Shown piece by piece: positions 57,044 through 64,000 of a stretch of DNA of 64,000 bases. Below the pieces are notes generated by a model that was not told the origin of the DNA, did not search any database, and saw nothing but the letters and a program-made list of their open reading frames with translations. The stretch comes from Verpa conica. Lineage: Eukaryota; Ascomycota; Pezizomycetes; Pezizales; Morchellaceae. Position 1 is the first letter of the stretch. Every line of letters starts with the position of its first letter. The translations under genes and the position numbers were made by a program. Location of the stretch: the NCBI GenBank assembly GCA_033030425.1, contig JAUFSD010000022.1:558001-622000 (forward strand), written 5' to 3'.

Positions 57044-60000
57044 ATGCCTTCTACCGGTTCTTCTAATTCTCGAAGCTATTAAGAAGTTTTAGATGCTCAA
57101 CGTTTACTTATGCGCCGGCGTCGTAGTCAATTACAACAACAACTATCCACTGACAACATTAGTTAAGCTCCTACTTAATATAGTAATAGTTTAATTACTA
57201 ACATATATTCAGCTCAATCTTCATTACAATGGTATAAAGTACTGTCATTAAAACTTCCAGCCAATCGTCAAATTAGGCCAATATCCCATAATTGGTTAAG
57301 AAAATGTCGGTTTTGTAATATTCAATTACTTTCTACAGAAACACAAGGCTGGTGTTGTAATAATGGTAAAGCAATTCTTCCATTATTACCATCCTACTCA
57401 GTTGAAATCACAACTACATTTGCCGATATTGGTCCATCCCTCTCTAGTTTATCTAGAAAACTCAACAATTTATTTTCATTCACAATTATTGGTGTTACTG
57501 GTGGATTCAAACAACTTCCAGTTCCGTCAAACGTAGCTATTACAGGTCGAGTCTACCATCAAATATTGAATGTAAACGAAGGTCAACATTCTATTCGTTG
57601 GTTCCTATATGATGAACAAGAACGCTTAAATCGAGCTCTACAACAACATGTACCATCTATATTAGTTAACTCTTTTCGAATCTTTTTGGATAATGTCAAT
57701 CCATACGTTCACCATCTACGACATGCTTTTTCAATGCAATCATCAGATTCAAAAGTACTAGAACTACAAACAACACCAAACAGTAATGAGATAGCAGCAA
57801 TTATCCATACCGAAAACCTTAATAATCTTCAGCCACGAAATATTTTAATATGGCAAAATAGTAATAATCAACATCATACAAAAAAGATTAATATCTTATC
57901 CGCACAATATGAACCACTACAGTACCCAGTTTTCTTTCCGCATGGAACACTGGGATGGTATGCAGGAGCACCATACTAACAAATTCGATGGTATAGAAGT
58001 CGGCTTCTACAAGAAAGCCGATTTGCCAGACTAGGTCGATTAACATGTGAATATTTAGTTGATATGTATTCACGTGTAGAAGAAGAAAGGCTTGACTATA
58101 TTAGGAAAGGACGGGAACATCAAAAAGCTCAAATACAATTTATGAGTCAAAATAATAACTCCGAAAATACTTTAGAAGATAAAAATATTATTCTACCATC
58201 TTCATTTTTAGGTTCTCGTGCTTGGGCATCTGAGCAAGTAGCAGATTCTTTAGCAATTTGCAGGCAATTTGGAAAACCATCTCTTTTTATTACGATCACT
58301 ACAAATCCACAATGGCCGGAAATTGTTTCACAACTTCAACCTGGACAGAATGCGTCAGATATTCCCTTGGTAGTTTGCCGAGTATTTAAAGCAAGATTGC
58401 GTACAACTATGGAATATATCAAAAAATCTTTTGGTACAATTTTATACTCAATAAGCGTGATTGAATTTCAGAAACGCGGGCTACCACATGCTCATATTGT
58501 TTTAAAAGTAAGTTTTATTATGATTCAATACTTTAACGAGTTACTTACATATTTATAGATATTTCCCGAGCTTCCAATTGAATATCTCGATTCTATTGTT
58601 TGTGCTGAACTACCACTTGAGGAACATGATCCACATCTCCGATCTTTAGTTCTAAAATTTAATATACACCCTCAAACACATCTTAATACGTTCAGTCGAT
58701 GCAATAAAAATGGAAAATGTACTTGGAATTTTCCTTTACTTTTAAATCCTTCAACTACACTCAACCAATATAGTAGAATTGAATATCGAAGACGAAAAGA
58801 AGAAGACCGCTGGGTTGTTTCCTATATGCCTTGCTTAACAAAGTTATTAGAATGTCATGTTAATGTTGACGTATGTTTTACTGTCAACATTTTCATGTAT
58901 CTTTATAAATATCTTTTTAAAGGGCCAGATAGAGTATTATTCAACATCCAATCCGACAATAACGTGGAGCCAATCGATGAAATAAAGGACTATATCAACG
59001 GTAGATATCTTTCTTCCTCTGAAGCTGCATGGAGAATTCTACAATTCAATATCACCCAAAAGACACCAGCAGTAACAACATTATCTGTTCATTTACCTGG
59101 CAAAAATCTACCTCAAATGTATCGCAAAAATAATACGGAATCCAGTGGCTCAACTCTAAACCGCTATTTTGTACGGCCAAACTTTCCTCTTTTCAATAAC
59201 TTATCCTATACGGAATACTTTCAAAAGTACCAGTTTATCAACTATGACCCAGTGGAGCAAATTCGACATGGACAGTATTTAGAAGAAAGATCATCAAAAT
59301 TCCCCCGACGGGTTGTAATTAAACGTTCTACACGAGATACTGTTGCTAGAATTGTTACTATACCTCCACGATTAGGAGAATTATTTTATCTCCGAGCACT
59401 ACTGCTTCGAATTCCTGGCAGAAGCTTCATTGATATTCGAACTGTTAATGAAGTCGTTTATTTAACTTTTCAAGGGGCTGCTGAAGCTTTAGGCATTTTT
59501 CATAACAATAATGAAGCGGATCAAACTCTACAAGAAGCTCTAGATTCTTACGTATCTCCTAATCAATTTCGGTTTCTTTTTATTCATCTTCTTTTAAATA
59601 TTCCCTGTCCATCAATTCAACTATTCAATAAATATCAAGAATTCCTATCTGCCGACTATATGGATATTTACGATGATTCTTTTAAAGCTTTACAAGCTAC
59701 TCTACTCGATCTAACAAAGTACCTATCTACTCAAGAAGGGAAATTATCAGATTTTGGACTACCGGAACCTCATATGTCTATCAACGAGTTACTTTTAGAA
59801 GAACTTGCATTCGAACATCGACAAGAAAAGTTATTTAATCTATCAACTTCACTTCAAAATCAGTTTAACTCCGAACAAAAATATATATTTGATATAATAA
59901 TTCAATTACTCCCAAATGATTCTATGCAACAATTGAATCACGCATGTTTCTTTCTTGATGGTAAAGCTGGACGGGGTAAAACATTTACTGTCAATACAAT

Positions 60001-61365
60001 TGTCAATTATATTCGTGGATGTGGTGATATAGTTGTTATTTCAGGGTCAACAGCATTGAGTGTAACTTTATATGAACGTGGTAAAACAGCACATTCTACG
60101 TTTGATATTCCCGTGGTTGAGGTAACTATTATTGCAGTCAACTTATAGAATTATTAGAAGATACTAATATTTATGATAGAATCATACAGAGCTTCAATCA
60201 TCTATTGGCTGCAATTCCAATCGTGCCAAATATTTACGAGCAGCCAAACTCTTAATATGGGAGGAAATGCCTATGGCTAATAAAGCAGCCATTGAATGTA
60301 CCAACAGTTTATTAAAAGTACTTATGAATTCTGAAAAACCTTTTGGTGGAAAACTCTTTTTGGGTTTAGAGGATTTCAGACAGGTTGCTCCCGTGGTAAC
60401 TGGAGTAGAATCCACGTCAAGCTTTGAAGCTTCTATCAAGTCTTCTTTTTTGTGGCCATACTTTCGTATTTTACAACTTCATACACTCATACGACAATCA
60501 TTAGATCCTGAGTATTCACAATGGATTGATATAATTAGCGAAAAACAACATGAAAGTGATGATATCGAACTTACATTAATTCAAACAATTAATTGTATTG
60601 ATGACGCAATTCAGTACTTATTTCCACTGGATATATTACGAGCTAGCAACAGCTACATATTATCCGAACATGCCTTTCTCAGTCCTTTAAATATTCATGT
60701 TGATGAATTTAATGACCGAATACTACAGTATATATCCAGTTCAGAAGGTATTTACTCATACTTTTGCTCCATCTATCACAATACTAATTTACATAGCTAT
60801 CACATACTATAGCTTTGATAGTATAAAGGAAGATAATGGATCTTTATCAATACCTTCTCCAGAAGCTGCCGAATTTTTAGCTTTAGCATCGGAATCAGGA
60901 ATTCCAGCTCATGCATTAAAATTAAAAGAAGGCTGTTTATGTTCCCTAATGCGAAATTTATCAGTTGAACAAGGATTAGTAAAAAATGCTCGGGTAATAA
61001 TTAAAAAGCTGCACCGGAATTTCATAGAGGTGGAATTGATTCATTCTATATTATCAAACACACAACAAAAAACGTTCTCTCTACCACGTATCAATTTTGA
61101 ATTCTCACCAAAATTTTGCCCATAGACAATACAAAGACGGCAGTTTCCTTTATGATTGGCATATTCGACTACATTTAATAGTTGTCAAGGTTTGACACTT
61201 AAAAAGACCGTTTTGGATTTGAGAACACCGGTGTTTGCACATGGTCAACTTTATACGGCGGTTTCTAGAGTACGGCATAGAAATGATATAAGAGTTCCAT
61301 TTTCTTTGGAAAATATTGAACTAAAACAGACAAAAAATATTGTTTTTCCCGAGCTTTTAAAATAG
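57044..61365 (+). pseudogene. Helitron Rep/helicase, six nonsense codons
   Basis: Rolling-circle transposase with Rep (HUH) and Pif1-like helicase domains. Four exons keep one frame for 1,383 codons: 57044-58507, 58559-60121, 60192-60747, 60797-61365. Rep motifs: LFITITTNPQWPEI, the HUH site GLPHAHIVLK near 482, and the two-tyrosine motif MYLYKYLFKG near 599. Helicase motifs: Walker A DGKAGRGKTFTVN near 955, LIWEEMPM (Walker B), GKLFLGLEDFRQVAPVV, and the C-terminal YTAVSRVRHRNDI. In-frame stops are TAA at 57080, 57164, 57176 and 57977, TAG at 61123, and TGA at 61153. There is no frameshift. Each stop could come from CAA, TGG or CGA by one transition. The gene is inactive as read, though recently full-length. 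Confidence 0.88.
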
Positions 61366-62036
61366 TTGTTGTTATAGTTACTTTTGTGGTGGAGATAAAC
61401 GTTGAAACCACTGCGGAAGAGAAACCACTGTGAATGGAAGACTACCATGGAAGGGAAATCACCGTGGAAGGGAGGCCACCGTGAAAGAAAGGCCACCGTG
61501 GAAGAGAAGCCACCGTGAAAGAAAGGCCACCGTGGAATGGAATGGACGCTACTGTTAATGGGAAGCCACTACGGACGAGAAGCTATTGCAAATAGGAAGC
61601 CACAATGGACTAGAAGCCATTGTTGACGGGAAACTATCTTCAACAGAAAACCTCTTTTCTCAGCAGACTCCTTCCAGCGGATTTGTTTCTGCCTCTGTAT
61701 AAAGGAAAAAATCTATTCATTATTATATAAATACTTCTTATAAAATTGTTAGTGTTTGTTACGAGTGATTCGTTGGGAGAAAAGGAAACAAGTAGGATGA
61801 AATAGCAAACAAATAGAGAGGTGCAGAAAGTAGGCGGCAGCATGTAAAGGTTTTTTATATATAGATTATACAGGTGTAGATTGATGAATAGATTTATTTC
61901 AAGCACAATATATTGATATTTGAATACGTTGTAGTTATATTTATTATTATTATATAAACCTGTTGAAAATAAATTGAATTTAAAAGAAGTATTTAAAAAT
62001 ACTATATATAAAACTGTAACGGCTATGAAAATCTAT
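61366..62036. other. Region 3' of Helitron gene, with 17-bp minisatellite
   Basis: No gene. The first 280 bases are repetitive (separate entry); the rest is AT-rich. The Helitron 3' end (hairpin then CTRR) probably lies here, but I could not fix it. Confidence 0.5.
61420..61640. repeat. 17-bp minisatellite, decaying rightwards
   Basis: Units of the form GCCACCGTGGAAGAGAA, alternating with GCCACCGTGAAAGAAAG, repeat with a 17-bp period. They are cleanest between about 61467 and 61545. More diverged copies on both sides share GAAGCCA and ACCGTGGAA. Confidence 0.85.
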
Positions 62037-63307
62037 CTAATTGTGTTTAACTTTAATATCCATATGATCCAAAACTTCCTTCAAAGCTTTAGTAATACGA
62101 TTAACTAAATGTTGACTGGTTTGGCAACTACTACCCCAGGTTTCGAAGCTTTCGGTTACTTCACCATCAACAGTAGCATGCGCATCAGTAGCCCCTCTCC
62201 AAATCAGCTCAACAACTCCATCAACAGCTGCGAAATCAACTAATATTTTATAAGGCGCAACATAGAAAAACCCATCCCTTTTTTCAAACCCTACATTTTT
62301 TTCTGCTAGTGTTCCATACTGGTCACAGGGTGCCCAAATACCGTAGGTTACATCACTAGCATCGTAATCATGGTGTGCTTTATTGTGGAAGTTTTCTAGA
62401 ACATATTAGTATATTTCAAAAATATTAGATTAGATAACGTACTGGTAGTATAGGTAAGATTTGATGCAAATAAATAGGATTCTGAGTCCTCAGGAATTTC
62501 TTTGTCATAACGGTAACCTAGGTATGGAAGAGAGTTTGTAGAAAGAAACTCCGTTGTATTGTCAAACAGAGTTGGGGCTAGTGAACAGAAGCGTCTGCCG
62601 TAAATATCATGGACGATTTTTTCTTGGGTTTTTAAAACCTTCCATTGTGCTGCCTTTTCCTGCTTTCCCAAAACAGTAGATTTGGCTGCGTAGGTTCCCA
62701 TAGAAACACCAGCATCATAGCCAGCACGCCACCCTAGCCCAAACATATTGCCATTAAGCATAGCTCCATTACGAGTGATATTGTATTTGAATTTAGAATC
62801 TTCCCCAAGGTGAGAAAAGATTGTCTGAAATTCATCACGGTCTTGAGGAGCCATGGAGGAGAATGGTGTAATGTGTGCAACAATGTGAACATCCAACGTA
62901 TCTTTATCGACTACGTAGACAGTACCAGGAGCAGAGAGTCGTTTATAGGAGGCAAATATAGGGTCACTAGCAGCTCTAAAAGTATCAAGTACTAGAGTCT
63001 CATGATCTGGATCACGTTGACGGTATAGTACTGAGAGCTCACTAGAGATAGTACCAGTAGAGTCTGAATCAAAGCCCAAAGCCTCAAAAATCTCGGATTT
63101 TTGGGCAGCATGGGTTTGTTGACGGATCAGAGCTCTATTCATTTGTTGAGTCCTTTTCTTTTTGGTAGAGTTGGTAGAATGTATGGAACCAGTAGTAGAG
63201 GGAGCTTTGCCACCAAGATCTGTATCAGAAGGACTGCCATAGCCCCCAACCTGGGGTTCGTAGGACTTAATATCACTATCTTCAACCTGTCTTTTGTAGT
63301 TTGGCAT
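62037..63307 (-). CDS. Tet-like 2OG-Fe(II) oxygenase domain protein (putative)
   Basis: Two exons, 62443-63307 and 62037-62395, give an intact 407-aa protein. The first 100 residues are polar with a basic patch (STKKKRTQQMNRALIRQQ). The C-terminal domain contains FHNKAHHDYDASDVTYGIW and VDFAAVDGVVELIWRGATDAHATV. It resembles the Tet-like 2OG-Fe(II) oxygenase family described mainly from basidiomycetes and often tied to transposons. Candidate iron ligands are His296, Asp298 and His361. The Arg expected just before the GSS element is Thr/Trp here; the first Arg afterwards is at 388, so activity is uncertain. Members of the wider TET/JBP group oxidise methylated bases in DNA. The family call is from memory of the motif pattern. 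It is downstream of the Helitron, on the opposite strand. Confidence 0.6.
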
Positions 63308-63328
63308 TGCAAGGTAGAGTAATTGGAA

Positions 63329-63376
63329 TAAAAGGTAGGATAACGGAATAAAAGGTAGGGTAACTGGAATAAAAAT
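63329..63376. repeat. Short tandem repeat with GGAATAAAAGGTAGG unit
   Basis: Three copies of GGAATAAAA, two followed by GGTAGG, at about 20-bp spacing directly upstream of the Tet-like gene's start codon. They therefore lie in its leader or promoter. Confidence 0.8.
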
Positions 63377-63397
63377 AAAGACTAAAATAGAAGAAGT

Positions 63398-63481
63398 AGC
63401 TGAAAGTGGCAGGGGTGGCTGAAAGCGGCAGGGGTAGCTGAAAGCGGCAGAGGTGGCTGAAAGCGGCAGGAGTGGCTGGTG
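63398..63481. repeat. 18-bp tandem repeat
   Basis: Four to five copies of an 18-bp unit like GTGGCTGAAAGCGGCAGG with single-base variation, followed by looser TGGCT/GCGGCT repeats to about 63500. Confidence 0.85.
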
Positions 63482-63759
63482 TGGCTAAATGCGGCTGGAA
63501 GCAGTAAAGATGGCTGAAAAGTAAAAAAAATAAAAAAATAAAAAAGTAGGAAAAGAGTAGATAATATTGTTGTAGATTGTAATGTGTGAATGATAAAAAA
63601 ATGCGGCAGTGAAGGGGGAATTAAACCAATTATATACAAAAATGCAGCTGTATACCGGAAGTGTGGCTAGTAAAGATTCCAGAGCTACGGCTGATTTTGT
63701 TCCGGAGCTGCGGCTGATTCCGTTCCGGTAGCGGCTCGGCACTGCGGCACAGGCATGAT

Positions 63760-63846
63760 ACCTACATTCAGTGCCATACCCGCAATATCTCCTTATTAGA
63801 CTACTATACTTACCTACATTCAGTGCCATACCCACAGTATCCCCTT
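63760..63846. repeat. Direct duplication of about 40 bp
   Basis: The phrase CTACATTCAGTGCCATACCC followed by GCAATATCTCCTTAT (second copy ACAGTATCCCCTTAT) occurs twice with starts about 42 bases apart. Confidence 0.8.
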
Positions 63847-64000
63847 ATACCTGCCACATTTATTCTAGCCGCGCATTTACTCTTGCGCCTGTACCCGGCC
63901 GGAGGCCGGACGTGACTTGTACTAATACATGTATATGTAGCTACCGCCCTCTGCAAGTGGTTGCTTATGTGTTGAGGCGACAACCGCCAAAACACCAAAA

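Larger units (their letters stand above)
63308..64000. other. Satellite-like right end, no gene seen
   Basis: Upstream flank of the Tet-like gene. It has short tandem repeats (separate entries), then GC-richer DNA with repeated phrases such as GCTGCGGCTGATT. The ORFs on both strands are low-complexity. Confidence 0.5.

Noticed and set aside
57044..61365. In-frame TAA codons at apparent glutamine positions, suggesting a reassigned genetic code
   Set aside because: All other genes in the window use TAA, TAG and TGA as normal stops, CAA is abundant in the same ORF, and TAG/TGA also occur inside it. Mutation explains it better.
61366..62036. Exact Helitron 3' terminus
   Set aside because: I could not find a single hairpin plus CTRR that stood out by eye, so no border is claimed.
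53955..64000. CRISPR-like array in the repeat-rich right end
   Set aside because: The repeats are directly tandem or imperfect with no unique spacers, and this is eukaryotic DNA.

Overview
This window is nuclear DNA of a filamentous ascomycete (Pezizomycotina). The genes are intron-rich with short GT-AG introns, many of which carry a visible branch point of CTAAC or CTGAC type. The gene set is fungal: ENA sodium ATPase, fused LEU1 isopropylmalate dehydratase, CTK2, PNS1, RKM5, and an augmin subunit that yeasts lack. Gene density is moderate, intergenic DNA is AT-rich and full of small inverted-repeat elements, and a Helitron lies near the right end. This resembles the TE-rich Pezizomycetes (truffle and morel relatives). 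That placement is inference; Ascomycota is much safer.

Layout. 0.9-4.5 kb: ENA-type P-type ATPase (+). 6.5-7.7 kb: F-box/ankyrin protein (-). 7.7-9.8 kb: gene-poor, with two adjacent TA-flanked inverted-repeat elements. 9.8-12.2 kb: long-chain acyl-CoA synthetase (-). 13.5-14.5 kb: RKM5-like methyltransferase (+), convergent with an augmin HAUS6-like gene (-, 14.6-17.1 kb). 17.6-18.6 kb: HD-domain nucleotidase (+). 19.2-20.7 kb: SEH1 (+). 20.7-24.0 kb: no gene seen. 24.0-26.0 kb: Yrb2/RanBP3-like Ran-binding protein (-). 28.1-29.7 kb: ZNG1 zinc chaperone (-), divergent from LEU1 (+, 30.1-32.6 kb). 33.1-34.7 kb: unrecognised protein with one C-terminal membrane segment. 34.7-36.7 kb: no gene seen. 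Then COG2 (+), PNS1 (+), CTK2-like cyclin (+), a mitochondrial rhodanese (+), RPL32 (-), a cluster of inverted-repeat elements, condensin SMC2 (+, 46.1-50.1 kb), MDJ1 (-, 51.0-52.8 kb) and CUE1-like (+, 53.3-54.0 kb).

Right end. From about 54.7 kb the sequence becomes mobile DNA. It holds a fold-back element family, a 60-bp tandem repeat, an intact 303-codon ORF, and a Helitron Rep/helicase gene (57.0-61.4 kb). After splicing, that gene stays in one reading frame for about 1,383 codons but carries six nonsense codons, each explainable as a C-to-T or G-to-A transition. A 17-bp minisatellite follows. Next comes an intact two-exon gene on the other strand that resembles Tet-like 2OG-Fe(II) oxygenases. 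The last 0.7 kb is satellite-like.

Most genes are unrelated housekeeping genes: ribosome and ribosomal-protein methylation, nuclear pore and Ran export, Golgi tethering, condensin, mitochondrial chaperoning, ERAD, leucine synthesis, fatty acid activation, ion and choline-type transport. Exon structures were derived by hand from splice signals, frame closure and recalled family motifs. Each total given is a multiple of three. The most interesting parts are the Helitron plus Tet-like block, three well-constrained GC-AG introns in three genes, a 12-nt microexon, and the TA-flanked inverted-repeat elements.
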